Below, piece after piece: positions 45,901-56,905 of a DNA stretch of 64,000 nt (position 1 is its first letter; every line of letters starts with the position of its first letter). The stretch comes from Roridomyces roridus. Lineage: Eukaryota; Basidiomycota; Agaricomycetes; Agaricales; Mycenaceae. A model generated the notes under the pieces. The model did no database searches. It saw only the letters and a program-made list of their open reading frames with translations, and was not told where the DNA came from. The stretch lies in assembly GCA_029378245.1 (NCBI GenBank), contig JARKIF010000060.1:124001-188000 (forward strand), given 5' to 3'. The position numbers were made by a program, and so were the translations under genes.

Positions 45901-48062
45901 TTCGCCCCACAAGTAGCTGGGAGCGTCCAGGCCTTCGTGGGGAGACTGAGCTCGACAAACGCGCAATACCCTTCCTCCCTGGTAATCTCTTCTGCCCTGC
46001 CGTGGATTCGGACATCAGCGCCGACTCCTCGAATTGGTGCGCAGTTTCTGATTCAACCCATCGGAAGTTGAACTCGTTCATAGTGATCCGTATGCGGGGG
46101 ATTCGCCTGGGCTGTCTCGGAGGGCTCTCGACGAAGAAGAGCTTCTCTGGGAGGGGTATTTCATTCCGACTCTGAACAACACCGACATTGGCAGCTATGT
46201 TTCCAAAGAAGCAGAGCTCTATCACACTCTATCCAAGCGCGCGAAAGACGGTGCCTCGCTCATGAGTTGTACAGGTGGTTTCACCAGTGAGTTCGTTTTC
46301 GTTGCCATGGTTTACAGTACCGAATATTCGTTTTGCAAGTACCCATTGCGGTCTATCAATCACTGAATGTCAATGGATACTTCGACCTGGCTTCTCCCAC
46401 GACTTTGAGTGGTAATGTCAAGGGGTACTCTATTCCGCCGTACTACACCACGAAAACGTGGGTTTCTCCAGCAGTGCAGTATATGTTTTACTCACAAGGT
46501 TTTAGCACTAAGGGTCTACCCGCTCTGACCGCTACAAGAAATGTCGGTTTTCTCTGTTTCTTTTAACCCTCGAACTAATTCCGCGGCATAGGGGGCTGTC
46601 ATCTACGGAAGGGAGCATGTCTATGTTCGTGCACTTGCATTTTCTTGCGCGTGATCTCACTTTAGCCGCGATTCTAGGAGCAGAGCATGTGTGAGTGTGC
46701 TAGCTGTCGCTGTCGTATTTGCCTGATAGATTTATCAGCAAGTCTCTTCATCGACTACCTACAGCAATTCGAGAATGTCTGGACGGATGGTTCAGGCGAC
46801 GACTTTTGTCACTGGGTCCTCCACAATTTGTCCGTCTACTTGCACCCATGTTTCGTGGTGTTGATCCGAGACATCCAGGTTCACGACCCCAGCGTATTCA
46901 TCCGGAACCAAGCCCGTCAATGAACAAATCGGCGACTGCTACCCCTCGCAGGCGAATTCCAAAAGTGCCGGGATTCCTGTTCTCGAACAGCGTGCCAAGT
47001 GTGTATCGAGGTTGCTCCCCACTTGTGACTCCGGACACTGACACAGATGCAGCGAATATAAGCAAAGCGCGATCTATTTCCCGGAGTTCGCCCAAGACTC
47101 AGCTTTGTCCAAGACGCCCGGTATTATCAGCACATGTAAGACTGTTGTGGCCTTGTTCTTTTGACTCAACTTCGTCTCAGCGACGTTTACCGGTGACTGT
47201 CCCACGGCACAAGTGGCAACCCTTCGTGCTCTGGCGGCGATCACTCGTGAGTAGCTATTCGTTCCCGCTCGTGCCGCTGACATCGGAGTCCTCGCCAGCC
47301 TTCATGAACGTGAGTTGGCCTTGGGTTTTTTGGTATGACGGTACTGATGGACTGGCTTGATCAGAGCCTGGTTGCCCAAAATGCCTTCACACGCAACCAC
47401 GACTGTATAAGAGGAGTCTATCAGGTACGAGATTCCACTGTTCTCAAAGCACTGATTCAAAAATGGCCTATTAGACTTGGTACACGGAGTACAAAGTAAA
47501 TAGCATAGGCGTGGCCCCGGCGGGCGGTATCCCCACCGTCACCGAATTCATTGACGAGTATAATTCTTGGTGCGCAGTCTTGGGCGTACGAAAATTCCTT
47601 GTTTAACCTCGAATTTGCAGGGTCAAGACCATCGTGCAGGGCATCCAGCCGGCAGTAGTGGCGGAAATGGGGAGGCTCATCCCTCTATTCAAAGGCAATG
47701 CTCAAACCGATGTGAAACTAAGCAGCAAGTCGAATGTCTTACTGAGAGCCTATCTGACGGTTAGTTTGAACAGCCAATGCGGTCATCTCGAATTGGGCCA
47801 ACCTCGATCCCGCCGTACCCGCCAGCAAGTCTTGGCAACCAGACAATAACCTGGTCGGTCCCTCCACGTTTCCCATGGAAAACTCTCACCCAAGTTCTCA
47901 AGAATACGGCAACGGGTGATGTTGTGGGCATTGACACTGTCACTATGGCCGATTTGACCACGCTAATGAACAAGTAAGCTCTGCTGCTCTTCTCTGTGAC
48001 TTGCAATCGGGCTGACGATTGTTAGTGTGCCTACGATCAGTTGGGCAAACTCCCTTCCTTGA
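39982..48062 (+). CDS. Large secreted GH18 chitinase with CBM18 modules and killer-toxin-like C-terminal half
   Basis: A many-exon gene (over 30 short introns) for a protein of roughly 1,600-1,800 residues. Order: signal peptide (GRSITLALTAIC); two hevein-type chitin-binding modules (PCSNGACCNSETGYCGYGDAFC at 40238-40370, CPLNVCCSQFGFCGTT at about 40530-40600); GH18 barrel with SIGGW at 40995-41010. The catalytic DGIDIDWEYP is assembled across an intron (41192-41243), with general acid Glu at 41248-41250, then MTYDLHG and MIWSVDQ. After 42300 come Cys-rich segments. From about 43700 there is a long region resembling the part after the chitinase in killer-toxin-like class V (subgroup C) chitinases (AYCTCPIEDEDCGCG, DTCGLGPYARVVSLE, later beta-rich stretches). 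One intron is GC-AG (40284-40333). The stop is at 48060-48062. Exons beyond 42500 are approximate. Confidence 0.8.
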
Positions 48063-48550
48063 GAACATAAATAGTTACTGTCATTCATTTCAATTTATTT
48101 GGGCTCATCGCGACGCGTCCGATTGCATCAAACACGTGATCGCAAACACACGTGGATCTTCCGGCCTCCAGGCTCCTCTCCTCCATGTTTGAAGTGGTTC
48201 TGCAGGCCCCTCTCCTCTCCACTCCATGTTCAACTCTGGGTTACTTCCAACTGGCAACTTTGAATTCCAGGTTGATTTCAGGCTTCCAGCTGAAGAACGA
48301 GTCGCGAACGACATTATTTTGCGCTGGTACTACATAAGTACATATTTCATACTGTGAAGCACCGCTACGTCGTCTCTGCAGGTCTTATTTTGCTGATTTC
48401 TCCTCCTCCCAACACCGAGGTTTTCAAGTTCGAGAATCCAACTTGAATCCAACGCTGAAAAGATGACATCATGACAAGCCACGTAACCTGCGGAGTCGAG
48501 CCATCCCTCGGTGAGTGCCCCGGTGCAGCGCTTGGGAAAGCTGACATTTA
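48063..48550. other. Third copy of duplicated flank
   Basis: Gene-free. Around 48240-48400 it matches the flanks at 34910-35030 and 53900-54010 (CGAGTCGCGAACGAC, CGTC(G/T)TCTCTGCAGG). It leads directly into an AKR fragment, as the unit 2 flank leads into the intact AKR. Confidence 0.65.
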
Positions 48551-48920
48551 GCAAAGCTACAACGCCGAAAATTTCCCCAATATCCTCAAGATTGCGGACG
48601 GTCTCAAGGAGATTGGCGCCAAATACAACGCGACCGCAGGCCAAGTTGCCCTCGCATGGCTACTCGCACAGGGGGATGATGTTATTCCGATCCCTGGAAC
48701 GAAGAAGACCAAGGTACAATACAGCCGCGATCCCCACCCTCGCTGACACACTCCTTAGTACCTCGAGGAGAACCTGGGGGCGGGTAACCTCACCCTTTCG
48801 CCTGGAGATATCGAGGCTGTGCGTGAGATTGCGAAGAACGCGGATGCAGCGCAGGGGGAAAGATATCCTGTTGGAATGGAGGACATGTTGTTTGCGGATA
48901 CGCCTGAGTTGACTGTGTAG
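48551..48920 (+). pseudogene. C-terminal fragment of aldo/keto reductase
   Basis: The frame from [20 protein letters not shown] through [20 protein letters not shown], an intron, and YLEENLGAGNLTLSPGDIEA to the stop at 48918-48920 matches the last two exons of the AKR at 54920-56226, with one conserved intron. The catalytic N-terminal two thirds are absent. The 3' flank (to about 49110, TTTCTCAGTGTCATTC) is also shared with the intact gene. Confidence 0.8.
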
Positions 48921-49060
48921 GTACTGTGAGTATGAGTGGAATTTGTCGAGTCGTTCTCTGACTTTTTGGTAGTGTACTTAGGTAGTGTACTTTGGTATGA
49001 ATCGCCGGAAGGCTGAAGCTGCTGTTATATTCGTTCAACTCGGCTCGATGGAACGATGAG

Positions 49061-49997
49061 TTGCCCCTTCTGAAATGTCTAAAACGAGACTTTCTCAGTG
49101 TCATTCCGTGCCACCCATGTTCATCTTCACTGTTGGAGATATTCTTGGCACGGTTGAATGTGGAAGGACAGGACCTCCATATTTCGCTGTTTCCGGATTA
49201 CCTGATTTGCATCCACGTCTTTGTCGCGGAGACTAGTCCAGTGGTAGAAGACGTGACTAGGGCGGACAAGAGGTAAACTTTGAGTTGAAAACTGGATGGG
49301 CACTCACTGTTTTCCTAGCGCTTTCCAAGGATATTTCATTGTCCAGATTTTCAAGAATCTGACTCGCAGAATCGCAAACCAGAGTATCAAACTTGATACC
49401 GTGACCACGGTTCTGAAAATAGTCGTGCGGGTGGTTCAATCAGCCGTGAAACAGCCGGTGGAACTCATCAAGAACAACTCTGGTCCCGAATGGCTGTTTG
49501 ACTTTTGCAGCAGACTTCTTTCTTGTTGGGATGGGAATACTAAAGCGGCAGAGACCGTCCACGCGGCACTCACTCTCATGCCCCGATATCTCAACACGCG
49601 CTGGGAACAGTCGCTCCATATAGCAGACACCAGCTGGATCTACCGCGCTCTGGATCATCTCCCGCAAAAGGACGTCGAGTATCTGCACTCGGCAGTCCTG
49701 GACTTTTTGCAACTTTTACTCTCCTGCAAAGGTGGCCTGGACACGAAACCGCCGATTTCGTCCTTCCGAATCATCATGCAACAAATTTCGCTGGTGGAGA
49801 ATTCGTCGTATTGGAACTTGAAAATCGCTTTCGCGTATTTGAACAGCGCCAGTCGGCGAAGGAGGTTCAATGATGGAGATATCCAGGAGTTCGTGTTGGA
49901 AAAATCGCTGAGGCGGCCACTGGAGGAGATAACGACCATACCAAGGCTCTCGCTGTGGCGAGGAGCTGGGTTGTTCCCGACACACGGGTTGGCTTAA
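49061..49997 (+). CDS. Unrecognised helical protein, possibly 5'-truncated
   Basis: Exons 49061-49272 and 49319-49997 join in frame through a 46-nt intron and would give 296 residues. The sequence is rich in amphipathic helices (VVRVVQSAVKQPVELIK, AETVHAALTLMPRYL, YLHSAVLDFLQLLLSC), a pattern seen in the long C-terminal regions of some uncharacterised Agaricomycete families. I cannot name it. The proposed start lies in sequence shared with the AKR 3' flank, so the natural 5' end may have been lost when the duplication joined here. Confidence 0.45.
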
Positions 49998-50086
49998 ATG
50001 TACGATTCATGTAATGAGAACGAACCATTTTACTACTACCGAGTCGGAGAGATTCTGTAAGAAATAAAGAATGAATCCTTACAAAC

Positions 50087-50370
50087 TCAGGCGTTGTCGT
50101 AGCTCGGCGTTGGGAGGGGATACGACGAGGTCCAGGCGAAGAGGTCGGCGGATTCGGCATACTGCTGCAGCCATTGTCCGACCCCGTCTTTGGTGGCAAA
50201 TATGGGCCAGTTTGAAGGGTATTGCTGATATAACACTATGGTACATTGTCGGTGGATGGAAGATGGATCGGCAAGACGCTGGGACGCACCAGCCGAAGCA
50301 CAATCTCTGGACGTCGTTCTCCAGGCCGGGCCAAGTGCGTTGGCAGCTCCGAGGAGGGGCACCAAATCAT
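50087..50370 (-). pseudogene. Fragment of a flavin-containing monooxygenase
   Basis: The minus-strand frame contains VLYQQYPSNWPIFATKDGVG and WLQQYAESADLFAWTSS, the very characteristic segment after the first NADPH/FAD part of fungal FMO-like enzymes (normally PYPSNWP, then DKLADWLE-YAE, then VWT). It stops at once after PTPSYDN. The frame upstream does not show the GxGxxG dinucleotide motif. Only this piece is recognisable, so it is a relic. Confidence 0.6.
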
Positions 50371-52011
50371 GGGCAGCTGTAGGTGTTGCGACGGCCAGTC
50401 ACCTTCCTCCGCAGCATGAAGTAGATGAAATAGATCGAGCGCAAGGCGGGGAGAGGCTAGACGCACAGATTGTATCTGCCGCAAGGCTCGAAGCACGGGG
50501 AAAGGGCTCTAGCCTAGGCAACCGTATGAGCCAAATGCAGCGAGAGACCAGTTTCGAGGTGACGTACCACGCTTTCTCCATGACCCAAGCTGCGCCAAGC
50601 ATGCACGGACAAACGAATTGGCTCGCAATGAGCAGACGGGATTGGTTGTTCCTCAAGTACGAGGATGGTCTTCTCTCGTTACCACGGGCCTCCGGTCCAG
50701 ACAGCCACAGATGGCTGGATGGTCAAAGATCACCCGTCTTCACCAGGGTAAGAGTCAAGAAGGAGGGTGCGAAGAAGCGGTGCGCCGACATTTTCGGTGG
50801 GGACTCTAGCGCTGGGCTATGCTCCCGCGGCATGGTGCGACAGTCGTTTCGATGGGATGGCACAGCCAGACAATGCGCATCCGGACCAGCCTCGCGAGCC
50901 TGTACACTTGTATGAGCCCCATGAAAGAGACGAAGATTACATCAGAGACATCTCGCAGTAGGCAGAGCCCAATCTTGAATCGTCTGCAGTCGTCGATACT
51001 GGGTAAAGAGGAGCGTGGAATTTGTATTGGCATCCTAACGCCAGCAAGCGAAACGCTGAAAAGGACTGGGAGGTTCCTATAAGCACAGGTCGGCGTAGTG
51101 AGACCGAGTCAGACGCACCTCAATCTCATCGCTCTCTATGCTACGTGCTGGACGACACAGGTCTGGGGTGTACGATCTGCAGCGTCATCTATAGGGTGGG
51201 ATGAGCGACAGGCAAAGCATCCGGCGGAGGCGATGGACCATCGGGACCCAATCCCTAGCATTGAGGTAGCGTGTGGGCGGGAGCTTCCAGGCATTTGGCC
51301 GGACTTGCATAGTGTGCTATCGCCAGACATCCTGGAGAACGGCGAGGCTCGCGTAGAGGGACATCGTAGAGTCAAGAGTGAGACTAGAAGGGAAGATTTG
51401 AGCCAAGAGGCAGCAGATCAACTGATCTCTGACACTGTCTCACGCACCCCCCCCTTCCTCATTTGGGTGTAGCTCCGTGAAGTCCGCTAAACCCGACCGC
51501 TGTCGTCTGCTCGTATGTCCATTCTCTGGTTGCAATTGGGTAGCATAGGGCTTGTAACCTCTTGCTCGACACTTAATACTAATATTTGACACCACTCGAT
51601 ACATTTTGTTTGCATTTTGTCGATTCCACTGTGCCATCAAGGCCAACCGGAGATATCAACCTTGTGTCGCGGATCACTTGATTTGCTGCCTCTTGATTTG
51701 AGCTACTCCGGAGCATTGAGGACGGCAAGTCGGTGAAGACATGGAGGGAAGAAGAAAGCGATGGGAAACGCCACTCGCTCACTTCACCTCCTCATCCTCC
51801 TCATCGGACACTTCGTCGCCTGCTCTTCACTCTTCAAGCTTCAAGATGCAAAGAAAGCAGGCGATTATGATTTACAACACACACAGCAAGTGAACAGTAC
51901 AATATGGTACACTCCGTGGACTTTGCTCGCCCCATGCAGTCAATATGCTTCCCCGTCGTCAAATGAATCTCTTGCGCCCTGCTTCAAACTGGCGCACCCC
52001 TCTGAGAGCCT
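50371..52011. other. Left part of segmental duplication unit 2, no intact gene
   Basis: Minus-strand coding character is hinted at in several short frames but none is continuous. 51080-51400 is similar to 32500-32770 (decayed gene). 51735-52010 is similar to 32800-33080. No RNA gene or repeat was recognised. Confidence 0.5.
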
Positions 52012-53247
52012 CTATTGGCCCTCGACCACGGCGTCCACCGCTCGCAGCAGATCGAGGATATCCTCCAACGTCTCGCAATACTCGTTTCGCATCTCCTGCG
52101 CCGAATCCGAAGTCTGAGGTCCAGCAAGCGCGCCCTCCTCGATGACCAAGTGGTCCCACTGGTTTCGCCCGGCCTTCTCGAGCACATCCACGTCTGAATC
52201 CTCGGTCGCATTCTCCTGCCCCCAGACGACGAATAACTCCGACGCGGAGTCGCTAGACGCCGTCCAAGAATATTCCGACTCGGTTTCGGTGTCAGAGGCC
52301 AGACTCGTCTCCTCGAGAAGAGAGAATATATAGTCGTACGCGTTGCCTGCCTTCATCGCCTCCATGACCTTGACTCGCTCGGCAGGGTCCTCCTCCAGCT
52401 TGTCCAGACGCTGCTTCATACCGGGAGCCAAGAGCTCGTCGGCGAGCGCCTGGCCATACATCTCTGCTTCAGGCGTCGGGTGTGGGTACCAGTCCAAGCT
52501 GCCGTACGAAGAAGCCACCGACGGAGCGCGCGACTCGCCACTGCCGACTGCCACTGACATGTACAGCTCATTCATGTCGCTGGACCCGACGCACGTCCCG
52601 ACGACCGCTTCAGCCTCTGCCTTCTCCTCGTGGTTCTCCGCCTCGGTAGGCACGGCAACATTCGCGCAGCTCTGGAAACGTGCCTCCACGGGGCCCGGGG
52701 GAGGGAATACCATGTCATTCCCCGTACGCTGCGCGGTCCTCAGGGCCTTGAGGAGGCGGTTCCCTACAATCTCGTGCATCGCGATCCTTGGCGTCGTGTC
52801 CGTCTCATTCGTGTTCTTGGACCCGCTGTTGGCTCCAACGACCGGTATCTGCTCGTCCTTCCTTGCCTCGGCAAGCACGACAACGTTAGTCAAAATCCCC
52901 AGTGGCACGCGCGCGCGGCTCTGGAAATGGGTCTCCAAGGGGCCCGGGGGAGGGAATACCATGTCGGTCCCCGTACGCTGCGCGGTCGACAGAGCTTCGA
53001 GCAGACGGTTCCCTTCACTTTCGTGAATGGGGGAATCCGTCTGGCCAGGATTGCTGAGGATGTGGTGGAGTTGGCTCCTAAGCCACCGGTTCTCCCAGCG
53101 CGTTCTTGCGTCGAGGAGAGTCAGTCGCGTCCCTTGGATGCTTGAAGGGACGGTGGCATAGGCCGTCGTGTGCGCGGTGGGGAAGAAGGCGGAGGAGAAG
53201 GGGAGGAGAAGGGGAGAGGTGTAGGGGTAGGGGTAGCTATAGGCCAT
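52012..53247 (-). CDS. Unrecognised ~410-aa protein, unit 2 copy
   Basis: A single-exon frame of 411 codons, paralogous to 33085-34293. Two internal repeats are clearer here: each contains NRLLEALSTAQRTGTDMVFP or a close variant followed by PPGP(L/V)E-(H/R)FQS. The C-terminal 150 residues (PEAEMYGQALADELLAPGMK, DSASELFVVWGQENATEDSD, HLVIEEGALAGPQTSDSAQE) are very similar to the unit 1 copy. Differences are mainly in-frame indels in the N-terminal half, which suggests selection to keep the frame. No signal peptide or domain I can name. Confidence 0.7.
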   Translation of the reverse strand: MAYSYPYPYTSPLLLPFSSAFFPTAHTTAYATVPSSIQGTRLTLLDARTRWENRWLRSQLHHILSNPGQTDSPIHESEGNRLLEALSTAQRTGTDMVFPPPGPLETHFQSRARVPLGILTNVVVLAEARKDEQIPVVGANSGSKNTNETDTTPRIAMHEIVGNRLLKALRTAQRTGNDMVFPPPGPVEARFQSCANVAVPTEAENHEEKAEAEAVVGTCVGSSDMNELYMSVAVGSGESRAPSVASSYGSLDWYPHPTPEAEMYGQALADELLAPGMKQRLDKLEEDPAERVKVMEAMKAGNAYDYIFSLLEETSLASDTETESEYSWTASSDSASELFVVWGQENATEDSDVDVLEKAGRNQWDHLVIEEGALAGPQTSDSAQEMRNEYCETLEDILDLLRAVDAVVEGQ

Positions 53248-54919
53248 CGCTTTGGACCATCGGTGAGCGTGCCACCCGCGAAATGTGAAGCCTTACTCAC
53301 TGGATAAATTATTTCGGGTCGTGGGTAGCCGCAGCTGTTCGTGAGGTGGGACGCCTCCGTGGATGCGTCGGTGTTCGTAACTGAGGAAGGCTGGTTTATG
53401 ACCAGCTCGAACCGGTGGGTGGTGGCAAGACGAGTCGTCTCGGGAAATTGCAATATTCCTGCAAGTTCGTGCGAGGGGAGGGTAGTACTCCACTATTGGG
53501 GAGTCTGCTGAGTGCAGGAGATGTGGATGCCGCGCTGTGCACGACTACACTGCGACGGTGAGTGAAATGCGAGAGCAAGAGACCAGTTCTCATGTGATGG
53601 CGGGCTCATTGATTTCAGGGTCCATTATTCGCGCAATGCGACGTCAATTCCCATATCTAGATCTGCAGACCTGTGCAAGGCTGCCGACTCTTCTGTCATA
53701 CACGTAAAACAATCCAAGCGACAGATGCACTTGAGCTTTGACCAGCTCTCCCGGACCAGTTCATCTCATGGGCCCTAATCAATTCAATGCGACCCCAAAC
53801 CTTATCCTAACATACAAATGACGCCTTGAATCCCTCTCTTCTTCCCGCAGAACTCAAGGCCACTCCCGAGAACACGTTGCCACTCGACATTTTTTTGGAC
53901 TGGATGCAGCTGAAGACCGAGTCGCGAACGACACGTTTTGCCCTCAGATTTACACATCGCAGATTACACAGAACCGCGGCGTCTTCTCTGCAGGTCTGGA
54001 AGAAACGCGACTCGCAAGCTATCTCTGATTCGCCCAGATAAATACGAACCCGATACTCAAGTACATAACCCCCTGCTCGAATTACAAAGGAAACATAGAA
54101 AAGTGCAAGTACCACATCCTACGCCTTGGTCTCCCACTCATCCTTGCTATTGTCGACTCCCTCTTCTGCGTTGAACACGACTTCGGACATCGTACCACCT
54201 GCACCGTCTGTCTACAGACTTGAATCCGCGCGCCACGCGAGAGGCCACCGAGCTCAATGTTATTGCGTCGCCCCACTGTGTGCGTCCTCGCCGTTCGGTA
54301 TGTAGGGCCCTATCGCCCCTAGCAGGGGAAAATTGTTTGAGAGTTGGTGAGGTCGTGAGGCTGATTCGACGGGGTATTTTTGGGTTCAGTAGTGTTTTCT
54401 GATGAGGTCGATTGTTCAAGTGAGATGAAAGGGATGTGGCAGACGCGTAGACGCGTAGAATGTCGATGCAAGTACGCGGTCACGGGATCTATTGTGGCAT
54501 CAATGGCCGCCTTGTTGCCGAACGCGCGCACGATGCAGGCTTGGGTCCAACTTGGGTCGTCGGAAGATTCGCATGGCAAGGACTTGGTAAAATAATGAAA
54601 AAGTTGTGAAAAGCGAAAGCAAGCCTTATAATCTGATCGCAGATCGCCGTAATCGGCGGAGTTCCGTGTTTGCTGACCGATGCCGTCGACGCGTACGTCC
54701 TTGCCGAGTCCCTCTGCCACAACTAAAGTCTGACGTCAATCCGACGTCCAGCTCACCGTTACCGTCTACCCGAACAAGCTTGGACATCATCCCAGATCCC
54801 GCCCGGTGCCGTCGACGCGTACGTCGACGCGGCAGGGGTTAACGCTGACGAAGACATCAAATGGCCGCCTACAAGAGCACCCGCAATCGTGACTTTCCCT
54901 CATCTCATTCTCATCTACC
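53248..54919. other. Upstream flank of AKR in unit 2
   Basis: 53290-54190 is a copy of 34330-35190. The remainder up to the AKR start has no gene; the near-identical GCCGTCGACGCGTACGTC at about 54681-54698 and 54812-54829 is a short direct repeat. Confidence 0.6.
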
Positions 54920-56226
54920 ATGTCTCCTACTCGCAGCATCGAAAACGCAACCTTCTCGGCCATTGGCTTTGGCGCAATGGGCATATCAGGCTTCTACGGC
55001 GCAATAGAATCCGACGAGGACCGCTTCAAAGTCCTCGACGCTGCCTACGCCGCTGGATGCACCTTCTGGGACACGGCTGACATGTACGGCGATTCCGAGG
55101 AGCTCATCGGCAAATGGTGCGTCTCTCCTGTTCCATCGTTAGATTTCACTTACCAGGGGCAGGTTTAAACGGACTGGAAAGCGCTCCGAGATCTTTCTGG
55201 CCACCAAGTTTGGATTCAAGCCCGATTTCACCATCGACGGCACGCCAGCGCGGGTACATGAGGCGGCAAAATCCTCCCTCGCGCGCCTGGATGTGGACTA
55301 CATCGATCTGTACTATCTTCACGTGCGTCGCAGTTTTCTGCAAGTCATTTCTCTCTTTGACGCGACTGTAGCGTCCGGACAAGAGCACGCCCATCGAGCA
55401 CACCATCGGCGCCATGGCCGAGCTCGTCAAGTGCGCTTTACGCCCATTTTATCGCGTTTCCTGACGAATTCTTCTCAGAGAAGGCAAAGTGAAGCACATC
55501 GGCATTTCGGAGTCCTCAGCTGCGACCCTCCGCCGTGCGCATGCTGTACATCCCATCGCAGCGTACCAAGTCGAGTACTCGCCTTTCACGCTCGACATCG
55601 AGGACCCGAAGATCGGGATTCTCACCACGGCGCGTGAACTCGGCGTCAAGATTATCGCGTATTCGCCTCTTGGACGGGGTCTGCTTACTGGGCAATATGT
55701 ACGTATTTTGCGGCCAGTCTTTGAGTGTTTTTCATTGAGGCACCTGTGTAGAAATCTCCAGCCGATTTTGCCGCAGATGATTTCCGCCGGATGATCCCTC
55801 GGTGAGCCTTTTGTCTTCTTTTCTCGTCCGTTCTCATGCTCAAGAATATTCCAACAGATACAGCACGGAAAACTTCCCCAACATCCTCAAGATCGTCGAG
55901 GGCCTTGGAGCGACTGGCGCCAAGTACAATGCTACCCCAGGGCAAGTTGCGCTCGCGTGGGTTCTCGCGCAGGGTGAGGACGTGATTCCGATCCCTGGGA
56001 CGAAGAAGATCAAGGTCCGTTGTCCGTCCACCGCGATGTATGGAACATTGACCGGCACTCTTAGTACCTTGAAGAGAACCTCGCCGCGGGTGCGATCACG
56101 CTGTCGGCAGAGGACATCGAGGCCGTGCGGGAGTTGGCGAGCAAGGCGGATGCGGTGCAAGGGGAGAGGTACCCTGTTGGGATGACGGACATGTCGTTTG
56201 CGGATACCCCCGAGTTGGGTGCGTAG
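54920..56226 (+). CDS. Aldo/keto reductase (NADPH-dependent, AKR13-like)
   Basis: 334 residues from exons 54920-55116, 55163-55322, 55372-55430, 55479-55698, 55752-55801, 55858-56014 and 56065-56226; length and phases agree. It is an NADPH-dependent (alpha/beta)8-barrel carbonyl reductase. The catalytic tetrad is visible: Asp and Tyr in DTADMYG, Lys in LATKFGF and His in DLYYLHRPD. The family signatures [28 protein letters not shown] and the cofactor segment VIPIPGTKK are intact. The layout resembles fungal and yeast YakC-type reductases of AKR13. No targeting peptide is visible, so it is probably cytosolic; the substrate cannot be predicted. It is the only complete AKR in the window; unit 1 keeps two separate relics. 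Confidence 0.9.
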
Positions 56227-56905
56227 GGTAGTCACATAGCGTGCAACTTGTCGAGTCTCCCTGAGTAATTTAGAGTACTTTTGTTGTGAAACTTCCGCGG
56301 CGGAAGCTCATGTTTTTTGGACTCGCAGTTCCCTTTTCTAAAGCGAGACTTTCCCAGTGTCATTATCTAATGATTTGCCATTCACTTCACTCCATTCGAA
56401 AGCTTTGGCGAGCGAGGCGAATGCGCATTAGGTCTGATGGATCAGGTGTGTAGCGCATACCGGGCAGATTCAAAATCTTCAACCTTGGCGGTAATGGTCT
56501 TGCGTTGACTGTGGGGAAATTCAATACATGACTGAAGGCGGGGTGAGGTGAATGGAAGACACGAACATTTCACCTTCTTAGGCTTCCCGCAATGCTTCCC
56601 GTCCGCATAGTGGACTCGGCATTGAAAATGTGGCTGTACGCGGGTGCTATCGTGCTTCTGGGTATCCCGGGGTAAGTTGAATATCAACAAGGAAGGGTAC
56701 AAGCTAACGCTCGCAGCTGTGGTTTGCCGCGGGGAACTTTTCCTTCTCTCGCTTCTTTTCTAAGCAATTGGTGCGTAGCAGTTTGCTTTCATTCCAGTCA
56801 TTTTGGAACTTCTGAAACTTTCAGGCGCTGGAAATCAAAGCGATTCAATTAGGTTTGTACGAAATGTAGCCCAACTACCCCTATTTATATATAAAAAATC
56901 TACGC
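56227..56905. other. Intergenic region between AKR and LysM gene, unit 2
   Basis: The first 150 bp match the 3' flank of the AKR fragment at 48921-49110. The last 60 bp match the 3' end of the unit 1 LysM gene. A minus-strand frame at 56442-56702 has a few paired Cys (CRVHYADGKHCGKPKKVKCSC) but no support as a gene. Confidence 0.55.

Noticed and set aside
50238..50915. A 225-codon plus-strand frame as a gene.
   Set aside because: No family resemblance, and its first part is antisense to a clear flavin-monooxygenase segment.
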